64,000 nucleotides of DNA from assembly GCF_017313105.1 (NCBI RefSeq), contig NZ_JAFLND010000002.1, positions 1 through 64,000 of the forward strand. Direction: 5' to 3'. Below are positions 54,998 through 63,242 of this stretch, piece after piece (the stretch's first letter is position 1; the number at the start of each line of letters is the position of its first letter). The DNA comes from [Muricauda] lutisoli (nom. illeg.). GTDB taxonomy: Bacteria; Bacteroidota; Bacteroidia; Flavobacteriales; Flavobacteriaceae. A program made the translations under genes and the position numbers. The notes under the pieces are model-generated. The model was given only the letters and a program-made list of their open reading frames with translations, did not search any database and was not told the DNA's origin.

Positions 54998-55519
54998 ATG
55001 ATTATGAGCGACTTGACCAACGAGATAGTTTTACGGCCCCGTTTTCGTGTCTCCCTGAAGGCAAATTTAGAACAATTGGAGTCCATTTTTGATAACGCCT
55101 CGGCGAATCCGTTTTTGGTAAAAAGACTGGACGAGCACATTTTTGTCAAGTTCAAAAAGGCTGAAACTACTTTTTGGACGCCGCAACTTCATCTGGAGCT
55201 TTCCTCATTTGAGGAGGGTGTGAGCAATATTCGCGGTGTTTTTGGCCCCAACCCCACCCTTTGGACCTTTTTTATGTTCTTGCATTTTGGTGTCGGTACG
55301 GTTTTTATCATTCTGGGAATTTTTGCTTATTCCAACTATTCCTTGGGCAAGGACATTACCTTTTGGTTAGTGGGCATGTTCTTTTTAGTGGTTGTTTGGT
55401 TCGCACTTTACGCCTTTGGTCGTATGGGAAAATCGAAAGGAAAAGGACAAATGGAGCAGCTAAAGCAATTTGTTCGGGACACCATTGCTCCCTTTGAACG
55501 CATCAACAACGATGCCTAG
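54998..55519 (+). CDS. Two-TM membrane protein between der and era, unknown
   Basis: 173 residues from ATG 54998 (a second ATG at 55004 gives MSDLTNEI...). A soluble N-terminal region with 'RPRFRVSLKANLEQLESIF' pattern and 'VFGPNPTLWTFFMFLHF' leads into two TM helices (about 85-107 and 118-140, split by a short Ser/Gly/Lys loop), ending with a charged helix. Cytoplasmic N-terminus likely. I believe it is conserved next to era in flavobacteria, but know no function. Its stop overlaps the era stop (CTAG). Confidence 0.72.
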   Translation: MIMSDLTNEIVLRPRFRVSLKANLEQLESIFDNASANPFLVKRLDEHIFVKFKKAETTFWTPQLHLELSSFEEGVSNIRGVFGPNPTLWTFFMFLHFGVGTVFIILGIFAYSNYSLGKDITFWLVGMFFLVVVWFALYAFGRMGKSKGKGQMEQLKQFVRDTIAPFERINNDA

Positions 55520-56415
55520 CCATTGTACCCAAAGCGCTTGAGCTGTTGGGAATTACTTCGCCAGTTCTTGTTTACTTTTACATAAAGTTCGATATGGACC
55601 TGTTTGGCAAAGAATTTTTCCAGGTCTTTACGGGCCTCCACCCCTACTTTTTTAATCGCACTTCCCTTGTGCCCGATGATGATTCCTTTTTGTGTATTGC
55701 GCTCCACCATGATCACAGAACGGATCCTGATGATATCCTCATCTTCCAAGAACTCCTCGGTCTCCACCTCAACGGAATAAGGGATTTCCTTTTTATAATT
55801 GAGCAAGATCTTTTCGCGGATGGTCTCGTTCACGAAAAAGCGCTCGGGCTTGTCCGTCATTTGGTCTTTTGGATAATACGGAGGTCCTTCTGGCAATAGC
55901 TCCAAAATACGGTTGAACACTTCGGTGACGTTAAAGTTTTCCAGAGCGGAAATGGGATGGATCTCCGCATTGGGCAATTGTTCCTGCCAATATTGCATTT
56001 GCTCTTCGAGCTTTTCCTGGTCGGATGTATCTATCTTGTTGAGGAGCAATAACACAGGTATTTTACTGTTCTGTATTTTTTTAAAGAAGCCTTCATCCTT
56101 AAGGGCTTTCTCCCCTATTTCCACCATATAGAGCAACACATCTGCATCCTCAAAAGCGGATTTCACAAAATCCATCATGGAACTTTGCAGTTCATATGCG
56201 GGTTTTATGATACCGGGCGTGTCGGACAAAATCACTTGGAAATCATCTCCGTTGACTATCCCCAGAATACGATGACGGGTAGTCTGTGCCTTGGAGGTAA
56301 TAATGGACAGTTTTTCGCCCACGAAGGCATTCATCAATGTGGACTTGCCCACATTGGGATTCCCGATAATATTTACAAATCCAGATTTATGCGCCACCTT
56401 TCTTTCTTTTTTCAA
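55516..56415 (-). CDS. era: GTPase Era
   Basis: 299 residues. G domain: GNPNVGKS (18-25), the Era-specific 'SKAQTTRHRI' effector region (41-50), DTPG (65-68) and NKID (about 126-129); C-terminal KH domain with 'IIGHKGSAIKKVGVEAR' (about 247-263) and a family-typical end 'WRSNSQQLKRFGYNG'. It binds the 3' end of 16S rRNA in 30S assembly. Its start lies inside the end of the symporter gene (29-nt overlap), indicating co-transcription with it. Confidence 0.98.
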   Translation of the reverse strand: MKKERKVAHKSGFVNIIGNPNVGKSTLMNAFVGEKLSIITSKAQTTRHRILGIVNGDDFQVILSDTPGIIKPAYELQSSMMDFVKSAFEDADVLLYMVEIGEKALKDEGFFKKIQNSKIPVLLLLNKIDTSDQEKLEEQMQYWQEQLPNAEIHPISALENFNVTEVFNRILELLPEGPPYYPKDQMTDKPERFFVNETIREKILLNYKKEIPYSVEVETEEFLEDEDIIRIRSVIMVERNTQKGIIIGHKGSAIKKVGVEARKDLEKFFAKQVHIELYVKVNKNWRSNSQQLKRFGYNG

Positions 56416-57751
56416 AATATTGTTTGGATGCTGCGTTCACTTTTGGTGAAAGATACAGCACAGCTATCATATTGGGAATGACCATCAATGCATATGATAG
56501 GTCAATCAGGTTTTTCACCAATTTTAAAGATGCGATTGCCGCAAAAACAATCATCACTATAAAAAATACATTGTACCATTTTCCAATTTTGGCGTTGGTC
56601 AAAAATGACAAACTCTTAACGCCATAGTACGAATACGTAAACAGGGTCGACAAGGCAAATGCAGCCACAATGACCATAAGAAGCACATCTCCTATTCCAT
56701 ATAGCGTGGTCTCAAAAGCGGTCATCGTCATGGTGATTCCACTACCATCCTCGAGATAGGCCCCGCTTAAAATAATGACCACCGCCGTAAAGGTACACAC
56801 TAATATAGTATCGATAAACGGACCCAACATGGCCACGAGCCCTTCTTTTGCCGGTTCGTCGTTACGGGATTGCCCGTGGTACATGGGTGCACTACCGAGA
56901 CCTGCTTCGTTCGAGAACATCGCTCTGCGAACACCTACAATCACGAGACCCCAGAAACCGCCCGTAACGGCAGAGTCGAAATTCCAAGCTTCGACCAAGA
57001 TCATTTTTAAGGCGGGCCAAACTTCCCCAGCGTGACTTGCCATCACAAAAACGACCGCCAAAAGATAAATCCCCACCATAAAAGGCACTATGGCCGAAGC
57101 TACTTTGGCTATCTTGGTCAATCCGCCAAATATGACAATAGAGGTGATAATGGCAAGAAAAAAGCCTATTCCGAGTTTCCAATTGAATTCGCTGGTGGCC
57201 AAAAGGGTCTCGTGGGGTTGCACAACACCCATAAAAGCTTCGGTAAACTGATTGGCGGTAAAGACGCCCAAAAATCCGAACAACCCACAAATACTGAAAA
57301 ATATGGCCATGGGTTTTGCCCATTTGCCCATCCCTTGAGTGATATAGAACATTGGCCCACCCTGCATATGTCCATCGGAATCGGTACCTCGGTACATAAT
57401 GGCCAAACTGCCCGAATAATATTTGATGCCCATCCCCAAAAGTGCGGTCATCCAGATCCAGAAGACCACACCAGGGCCCCCATCGTGAATGGCAATGGCC
57501 ACCCCGGATATATTCCCCAAGCCCACCGTAGCAGCAACCGCAGCGGACAATGCCTGGAACGAACTTACATCTCCTTTTGCATTTTTATCATCGTACTTAC
57601 CGGATACAACCGCTATTGCATGACCAAAATGCCGAAAGGGTGCAAATTTTGAATAAAAGGCCAAAAATAGTCCCCCACCAATCAATAGAATGAACATGGG
57701 CCATTCTGTGTAAGGTAAAAGGGAGGATATAAAATCGTTGATTGCGTCCAT
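56387..57751 (-). CDS. AGCS-family sodium:alanine (amino acid) symporter
   Basis: 454 residues with about 11 TM segments. Family signatures are intact: 'ATVGLGNISGVAIAI' at about 75-89, 'GGPMFYI', and the 'FSNEAGLGSAPM' block at about 286-297 (Na+/alanine symporter signature). It imports alanine or glycine with Na+. It precedes era with a 29-nt overlap, so they are co-transcribed. Confidence 0.95.
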   Translation of the reverse strand: MDAINDFISSLLPYTEWPMFILLIGGGLFLAFYSKFAPFRHFGHAIAVVSGKYDDKNAKGDVSSFQALSAAVAATVGLGNISGVAIAIHDGGPGVVFWIWMTALLGMGIKYYSGSLAIMYRGTDSDGHMQGGPMFYITQGMGKWAKPMAIFFSICGLFGFLGVFTANQFTEAFMGVVQPHETLLATSEFNWKLGIGFFLAIITSIVIFGGLTKIAKVASAIVPFMVGIYLLAVVFVMASHAGEVWPALKMILVEAWNFDSAVTGGFWGLVIVGVRRAMFSNEAGLGSAPMYHGQSRNDEPAKEGLVAMLGPFIDTILVCTFTAVVIILSGAYLEDGSGITMTMTAFETTLYGIGDVLLMVIVAAFALSTLFTYSYYGVKSLSFLTNAKIGKWYNVFFIVMIVFAAIASLKLVKNLIDLSYALMVIPNMIAVLYLSPKVNAASKQYFEKRKKGGA

Positions 57752-57821
57752 AAAGTCAAAACGCCGAATTTATGGATTTTGCTCGGTTTAGTCCCTAGTG
57801 AAAAAGGAATATTAAGTTTAG

Positions 57822-57854
57822 TTTGGAAAAGAAGTAAAAAGGGTTGTATATTTG
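57822..57854 (+). promoter_or_regulatory. Consensus promoter of the tRNA-fMet gene
   Basis: TTTG (57822-57825), 21 nt, then TATATTTG (57847-57854), ten nt before the first base of the tRNA. This is the best-formed promoter in the window and fits a strongly expressed stable RNA. Confidence 0.8.
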
Positions 57855-57864
57855 CCGTCCACAT

Positions 57865-57937
<73 letters not shown>

Positions 57938-57946
57938 CTACATCAG

Positions 57947-57984
57947 AAGCCATTCACCTGAAAAACAGATGAATGGCTTTTTTT
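57947..57984 (+). terminator. Terminator of the tRNA-fMet gene
   Basis: AAGCCATTCA (57947-57956) pairs with TGAATGGCTT (57970-57979), with an inner CTG/CAG stem and A5 loop, then T7. Very good intrinsic terminator. Confidence 0.92.
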
Positions 57985-58045
57985 ATACCTGACCGGGAAG
58001 GGTCGACCGTAGTGTCCGACACGCTATTTGGGGACTAAATCCAAA

Positions 58046-60169
58046 TCACGCATTCACAGGATGATGTTTTTCCTTTACGATTTTTTCCTGGATGTTTCCT
58101 GGAACGGGCTCAAATGCCGAAAAGGTAGCCTGGAATGTGGCTTTGCCCTGTGTAAGCGACCTTAGCTCGGTAGAATATCCGTAAAGTTCCGCTTCAGGAA
58201 CGGTACACCGTAGAATCTGATATTGATCGGCACTTTCAATTCCCAAAATAACGGCCCGACGCGATTGCAGATCGGTCATGACCTGCCCAACAGCATCTTC
58301 CGGAACTTTTACATTAAGGTTACGGATGGGTTCCAGAAGTTTGGGTCTTGCATTCAAAAAGGCGGCCTTGAAAGCGTGGGCTCCCGCGATCTTGAAAGCA
58401 ATGTCATTGGAATCGACCGTGTGCATCTTGCCATCGTAGACCATGACACGAACGTCACGGATATAGGATTCGGTCAAAGGACCGGATTCCATCACTTCCA
58501 AAATTCCCTTTTTTATCGAAGGTAAAAACCGCAGATCGATAACACCGCCAACAATACAGTTATAAAAGACCAATTTACCGCCCCAAGGTAGTTCCACCTC
58601 TTCTTTTCCCCTTATATTAAAGCCCTCGGGCTCGGCCATATCCTGGTACCAGGGTTCGATCTTCATATGTACCTGCGCAAACTGACCAGCCCCGCCCGAT
58701 TGTTTCTTATGGCGATAGCTAGCCGTAGCAGGCTGGGTTATGGTTTCGCGGTACGCAATACGGGGTCGCGAAAAATTGGCCTTGACTCCATACCCGTTTT
58801 CTAAGGTCCATTTGATAACGGATAGTTGTAACTCGCCTTGACAGGCCAAGATCTGCTGTTTTAACTCATTGGAATAAGAAACCACCACCGTGGGATCTTC
58901 GCTGTGTATTTTTTTAAGGGCCTCCATCATTTTTTCCTCATCATGCTTTTCAACAGCGGCCACCGCCCTCCGGGCACGGGCCTCGGGATATTGAATAGGC
59001 TTGATGGTTACCGGATGTCCTTCGGTGTGCAAAGTATCGTTGGTTTCGGTATGTTTTAGTTTGAGCGAGGCACCGATATCACCGGCGCTCAATTTTGAAA
59101 CTGGCCGGCGCTCCTTGCCGTCCATGATAAACAATTGATTGAATGTCTCCGTTTCATCGTTCCGGGCATTGACCAGCTTGTCGTTTGTTTTGAGTTCTCC
59201 GGATTTTACCTTAAAAAATGTAATCTGGCCCACATTTGGCAAAAATTCCGTCTTAAATACGAAAAGCACAGTAGGTTCCGTAGGCAATGGCTTTACGGTT
59301 TTACCCTCGACGCTCTGCTCCGGTTTCATATCGCCCGCGGCCGGGGCAACATTATCTATAAAGCCCATAAGTCGGCCGCTGCCCATATCCTGAAGGGCCG
59401 AAACGCAGAAAACGGGAAAGAGTTCATGATTGAGCATGCCTAGTTTAATGCCTTGTCGCAGTTCTTCTTCGCTCAACGTTCCCTTCTCCACAAAGAGTTC
59501 CAATAGGTCCATGTCGTTTTCGGCGGCCTTTTCGACCAATTCGTTGTGCAATTGGTTTGCCAGTTCTTTTTGGTTATCGGGGATCGGCAATTTTTCGGGT
59601 TTTCCGCCGTCGGGACCAAATTTGTAAAGCTTCATTTTAAGTACGTCCACAATACACTGCGCCCCATCGATGATCAATGGATATTGAATTTTTACGGCAT
59701 TGGATCCGACAAGGGAGCGGATTCCTTTAAAACTATTCTCGAAATCCGCATTGGGATGATCAATCTGATTGATGACAAATATGGTGGGTTTGTTGTAGCG
59801 GGCAATATAGTTCCAAATGATCTCTGTGCCTATCTCCGCACCATACCGAGCATTAATAACGGTCACGATAGAATCGGCCACACGAATGGAAGAAAGGATC
59901 TCTCCGATAAAATCGTCAAGTCCGGGGGTGTCGATAATGTTGATCTTGTAGTTGCGCCACTCGGTATGCAGTGGGGTGGCAAGGACCGATGTCCCGCGTT
60001 CGTGTTCTATGTCATGGTGATCCGATACGGTATTCTTGCTTTCTACCGTTCCACGGCGGTTGATCAGGCCAGCCTCGAACAGCATGGTTTCGGCGAGTGT
60101 GGTTTTACCGCTTCCATGGGCACCTACGAATACCACATTCTTGATATGTTTGTCATCGTAAACTTTCAT
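58046..60169 (-). CDS. EF-G-like translational GTPase (EF-G2 type), altered G motifs
   Basis: 707 residues with the five-domain layout of elongation factor G. G1 GAHGSGKT (16-23) is intact; switch I reads HERGTS; G3 reads DTPGLDDF (80-87), so the catalytic His of canonical DTPGHVDF is Leu84; G4 reads NQID (134-137) instead of NKxD. Domain II-V blocks such as 'SYRHKKQSGGAGQFAQVHMKIEP' (quoted in parts) and 'VVGGVIDLRFLPSIKKGI' (in domain IV) are present. It is thus probably slow or inactive in GTP hydrolysis. A GTPase-independent EF-G2 has been described in Bacteroides thetaiotaomicron; this may be a counterpart. It converges with the tRNA-fMet gene. Confidence 0.9.
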   Translation of the reverse strand: MKVYDDKHIKNVVFVGAHGSGKTTLAETMLFEAGLINRRGTVESKNTVSDHHDIEHERGTSVLATPLHTEWRNYKINIIDTPGLDDFIGEILSSIRVADSIVTVINARYGAEIGTEIIWNYIARYNKPTIFVINQIDHPNADFENSFKGIRSLVGSNAVKIQYPLIIDGAQCIVDVLKMKLYKFGPDGGKPEKLPIPDNQKELANQLHNELVEKAAENDMDLLELFVEKGTLSEEELRQGIKLGMLNHELFPVFCVSALQDMGSGRLMGFIDNVAPAAGDMKPEQSVEGKTVKPLPTEPTVLFVFKTEFLPNVGQITFFKVKSGELKTNDKLVNARNDETETFNQLFIMDGKERRPVSKLSAGDIGASLKLKHTETNDTLHTEGHPVTIKPIQYPEARARRAVAAVEKHDEEKMMEALKKIHSEDPTVVVSYSNELKQQILACQGELQLSVIKWTLENGYGVKANFSRPRIAYRETITQPATASYRHKKQSGGAGQFAQVHMKIEPWYQDMAEPEGFNIRGKEEVELPWGGKLVFYNCIVGGVIDLRFLPSIKKGILEVMESGPLTESYIRDVRVMVYDGKMHTVDSNDIAFKIAGAHAFKAAFLNARPKLLEPIRNLNVKVPEDAVGQVMTDLQSRRAVILGIESADQYQILRCTVPEAELYGYSTELRSLTQGKATFQATFSAFEPVPGNIQEKIVKEKHHPVNA

Positions 60170-60611
60170 GATTGTTATTTGTTTTTTCAGTTCGCATCTT
60201 TAAAAATAAAGGTGCGGATTTAAAAAAAACATGACTTTTATCCATGTTGATCAATAAAAAAAGAGGCTTGGTGAACAAAACAGATATTAATTGCCATGAA
60301 AATATAAATCCAATAGCTATTCTTTAGACATGTACCCAAAGCGTTTTGGCCTGAAATAAGGAAGCTAATAAGGAGTTTACTGAAAAACGAACAGATAAAG
60401 GTGTCCATAGTTTTATAGATACCCATATTAAAGGCAGACCATTGGATTGACACCAAATTATAAAGGTGTTTTGAAGATGCTGTAAGTAACATATGATTTA
60501 GTGTTTCAACATCTAATATTGATTATTTTTAAAAGTTCAAATAAACGATGTGATTCAGGTCATTGTTTTTTGTAAGCTCCGAAAATATTTTTATCAAATA
60601 ATAACGGTAAA
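60170..60611. other. Non-coding stretch before the 60612 lipoprotein
   Basis: 442 nt. An 84-codon minus-strand frame (60238-60492) has no start context or recognisable features and is not called. The first copy of the recurrent 19-bp word lies at 60532-60550. No promoter match was found. Confidence 0.5.
60532..60550 (+). repeat. 19-bp word, copy 1
   Basis: AAAGTTCAAATAAACGATG. Same orientation as copies 2-4; lies between the EF-G-like gene and the 60612 lipoprotein. Confidence 0.7.
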
Positions 60612-60995
60612 ATGTCTCGGAGGTTTTTCACATACATGGCTGTAGCATTCATAGCCTTATTCGCCTTTTCCAATTGTAGTGGCGATGACTCATTTGAATT
60701 TTCACCAGACCCTACATGTGGCCGAAACATCAACTTCATTGTTGAAGTAATACCCCAAGGAGCTGGAATTGTCACTAGATCGGAATATGTCAATTCATTT
60801 GGGCTTAACGGGTTAATGCCTTTTCAGGTTATCGAATACTTTGCCATTCCTGCAGATGGGTATCAGTTCATAAAATGGGACTTGGCCCCAATAGCGGATA
60901 GAGAAGAAAATCCCATTTCCTTGATTCCATGTGATATAAATCCTGTTTATACCACCGTAAGAATCAAGGCCATTTTTGAAATACGGGAAGAATAG
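60612..60995 (+). CDS. Small lipoprotein of unknown function
   Basis: 127 residues. Lipobox AFSNC (Cys22), Ser/Asp-rich linker, then a beta-rich domain with Cys36 and a second Cys near 107 (IPCDIN), possibly a disulfide. 'VIPQGAGIVTRS' and 'PADGYQFIKWDL' resemble the β-strand pattern of small bacterial repeat (InlB/Big-like) domains ('GYxFxxW'). Single copy of the motif. Monocistronic and bracketed by two copies of the 19-bp word. Confidence 0.65.
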   Translation: MSRRFFTYMAVAFIALFAFSNCSGDDSFEFSPDPTCGRNINFIVEVIPQGAGIVTRSEYVNSFGLNGLMPFQVIEYFAIPADGYQFIKWDLAPIADREENPISLIPCDINPVYTTVRIKAIFEIREE

Positions 60996-61097
60996 TGAAT
61001 CCCCTGTAGTTGTAAAAATAATTTGGGAACGGTGTCGTCTATTCCAAATTTGCAAAAACTCAATTACCTTCTTTGGGATGTAGGATACTAAAGCGTC

Positions 61098-61116
61098 AAA
61101 GTTCGAATAAACGATG
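61098..61116 (+). repeat. 19-bp word, copy 2
   Basis: AAAGTTCGAATAAACGATG, one base different from copies 1 and 4. It lies between the lipoprotein and the esterase gene. Confidence 0.7.
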
Positions 61117-61265
61117 ATTTGGATGAAATTTTAGAAAAATCTATGTAGGGGAAGCTTACAATTCATTGTAATGAGTTCCACAATCAAACTTTAAATTAAG
61201 TACCCTTTGAATTGTTATGTAATGCGACCCTGTTTTTTATCGAAAAAAGAGCTCGTACAGTATAC

Positions 61266-62144
61266 CTATTTCCAAAAGGAATCACTTATAAATTTTAAGC
61301 CCACTGGCAAAGACTCACGCCAAAAAGGCCAAGTGTGTGCACCATCCCGGACCCTGTATTCATGAGGTATTTGCCTAACTACCAGCTCTTTGTGCAATTG
61401 GGCATTTCCGAGCGTAAGAAAATCGTCATCCCCACAATCAAAATATATTTTAACTGTTTTTAAACGTTCCGGATCCTTGTTTTTCACCAACTGAATCACA
61501 TCATATTCCCTATAGCTTTCACCTAATCTTTTTTTACCCTTGGTGCCTACCATATCGGGCATTGCTTTTGAAATATACCCATCCATGGCTTCTTGGTCGG
61601 AAGCAGTAACGGATTCCTCCGTAAATATAGCAGAGCTATATGCGGCACATGCCCCAAAATGTTCGTCATATTTCAATGCCAGTTTTAAGGAACCGGCCCC
61701 GCCCATGGAAAGGCCGCTAATCCCCGTATATCGTTTTCCTGTACGAATACGGTAATTGTTTTGAATATAGGGGAGCAATTCCTTCATAAACATATCCTCA
61801 TATGGGTAAGTGCCGTCCGATCTGTTCATGTAGAGTCTGTCATCCCCATCCGGCATTACAATCACCATTTTTTGGATATTTCCCTGTTCTATTTCACGAT
61901 CAACTATCCATTGCATTGCTCCAGATTCAATCCAACTTGTTTCGTCACCTGTATAACCGTTCAATAGATAAACTACGGGATAATAGCGTTCGGAATTTTC
62001 ATAGCCATCCGGTAAGTAAATGGAATATCTGACCTCTGTCTTTAAAAGGGCACTCTTCATAACCTGGCTTTCCATGACCTTACTTTGACCAAATAGCGTG
62101 CTATTGATAACAAGCCAAAGAAGAAGCAGTGAGTATTTTTGCAT
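61266..62144 (-). CDS. Exported esterase of the esterase D/feruloyl esterase family (alpha/beta hydrolase)
   Basis: 292 residues from ATG 62144 (the frame continues to a TTG at 62162, but the ATG heads a good signal peptide, MQKYSLLLLWLVINSTLFG). Family features: 'YSIYLPDGYENSERYYPVVYLLNGY' pattern at 40-64, nucleophile Ser146 in GLSMGG, Asp in 'FDCGDDDFL' (about 236-243) and His270 in 'RDGAHTWPFW'. The triad is complete. Putative esterase (PF00756-type) acting on small acyl or siderophore esters in the periplasm; substrate unknown. Bracketed by copies 2 and 3 of the 19-bp word. Confidence 0.88.
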   Translation of the reverse strand: MQKYSLLLLWLVINSTLFGQSKVMESQVMKSALLKTEVRYSIYLPDGYENSERYYPVVYLLNGYTGDETSWIESGAMQWIVDREIEQGNIQKMVIVMPDGDDRLYMNRSDGTYPYEDMFMKELLPYIQNNYRIRTGKRYTGISGLSMGGAGSLKLALKYDEHFGACAAYSSAIFTEESVTASDQEAMDGYISKAMPDMVGTKGKKRLGESYREYDVIQLVKNKDPERLKTVKIYFDCGDDDFLTLGNAQLHKELVVRQIPHEYRVRDGAHTWPFWRESLPVGLKFISDSFWK

Positions 62145-62270
62145 AAATATTGATATTTTCAATTAAAGTACCCGATCTAATATAAGGTGTACTTAGGCCA
62201 TTCATCACAAATCCATTTTTGAAAGATAACAAAAAACGATAAATAATATTCATTAATGATTTAATCCCAA

Positions 62271-62288
62271 TGTTCAAATAAACGATTG
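62271..62288 (+). repeat. 19-bp word, copy 3 (divergent)
   Basis: TGTTCAAATAAACGATTG; shares the GTTCAAATAAACGAT core with copies 1 and 4. It lies between the esterase and the DUF6090 gene. Confidence 0.6.
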
Positions 62289-62373
62289 CCAAACACCCCA
62301 AAAAACCTTACCCTTAATTTATTTAGCCACCCTAATTTCATAAAAATCATATCTTTAGAGAAACCAACCTCTA

Positions 62374-63141
62374 ATGATCAAGTTCTTTAGAAAAATTAGA
62401 CAAAAGTTACTTTCTGATAACAAAATCAGCAAGTATCTGATTTATGCTATCGGTGAGATCATTCTTGTGGTAATCGGTATTCTAATAGCCATTCAGCTAA
62501 ACGATTTTAACGGAGATAGAAAAGAACGTGAAAAGGAACTATCCTTTCTTCAAAAACTGAAAGATGATATCAATTTGGATATACAGGATTTAACGTTGAG
62601 AGATTCCATTTTAGCTGTTTATCAATCCAATCAAGAAAAAGGGTGGGAATTATTACTTGAAGCAAAATCAGTAAAGGACATTTTAACCCTTGATTCCCTC
62701 ATTCAATTCCGTTGGCAAAGTTTTGCAGTAAGTAGAAAGACCTATGATGAAATGATTAATACCAGTGGTATTTACATTATTACGAACAGGGTTTTGCTAA
62801 ATGATTTGAGTGATCATTATGCTTTGATAGAATTGTATCAACAAAACTTTAGAGAGATCAATGAAGATTCACGGGAGTATTATAAAGCCTCCAATTTAGA
62901 CCATTTTGATTTTATAAAGAGGCACTACAGAGACGAATCATTCGATATTACAAGTATTGATACCACTTGGATCAGCAATCATAATTCACCTACCTATTTA
63001 GCCTTATCCAGATTCTATGGTCATGTGATAAACGCTGTTAATGGAGTCCAGCGAAGGTACATCACAGAAATACTTGCAAATAGCAAAGAATTGGTAGCTG
63101 AAATAGACCTGGAATTAAGAAAAAATAATATCAGAAATTAA
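62374..63141 (+). CDS. DUF6090-family membrane protein
   Basis: 255 residues. The opening 'MIKFFRKIRQKLLSDNKISKYL' followed by one TM helix 'AIGEIILVVIGILIAIQLNDF' (quoted in part; about 25-45) is the DUF6090 signature, abundant in flavobacterial genomes in many copies. The rest is a charged helical domain (about 50-250), probably periplasmic. Function unknown. Bracketed by copies 3 and 4 of the 19-bp word. Confidence 0.88.
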   Translation: MIKFFRKIRQKLLSDNKISKYLIYAIGEIILVVIGILIAIQLNDFNGDRKEREKELSFLQKLKDDINLDIQDLTLRDSILAVYQSNQEKGWELLLEAKSVKDILTLDSLIQFRWQSFAVSRKTYDEMINTSGIYIITNRVLLNDLSDHYALIELYQQNFREINEDSREYYKASNLDHFDFIKRHYRDESFDITSIDTTWISNHNSPTYLALSRFYGHVINAVNGVQRRYITEILANSKELVAEIDLELRKNNIRN

Positions 63142-63194
63142 CGAAAGTACAACAATGTATATGCGGAGTGCGACCGCATTAACTTTACGTTGCC
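63141..63194 (+). other. Imperfect nested stem, attC-like
   Basis: ATGCGG (63161-63166) pairs with CCGCAT (63174-63179). Outside it AACG.AAAGT (63140-63149) can pair with ACTTTACGTT (63182-63191) with one extra unpaired base, or CAAC with GTTG. The nested imperfect arms with an extrahelical base recall integron attC sites, but the exact GTTRRRY core is not met and no integrase is near. No T-run follows, so it is not a normal terminator. Confidence 0.3.
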
Positions 63195-63213
63195 AAAGTT
63201 CAAATAAACGATG
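63195..63213 (+). repeat. 19-bp word, copy 4
   Basis: AAAGTTCAAATAAACGATG, identical to copy 1. It lies between the DUF6090 gene and the sigma factor gene, directly after the attC-like stem. Confidence 0.7.
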
Positions 63214-63242
63214 CTAAAACTGGATTAATCCTGATTATGAAC

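Noticed and set aside
60238-60492. 84-codon minus-strand frame upstream of the EF-G-like gene
   Set aside because: No signal peptide, motif or promoter; the composition looks like translated AT-rich spacer.
63161-63179. ATGCGG/CCGCAT hairpin as a transcription terminator
   Set aside because: No T-run follows on either strand; reported instead as an attC-like fold with low confidence.
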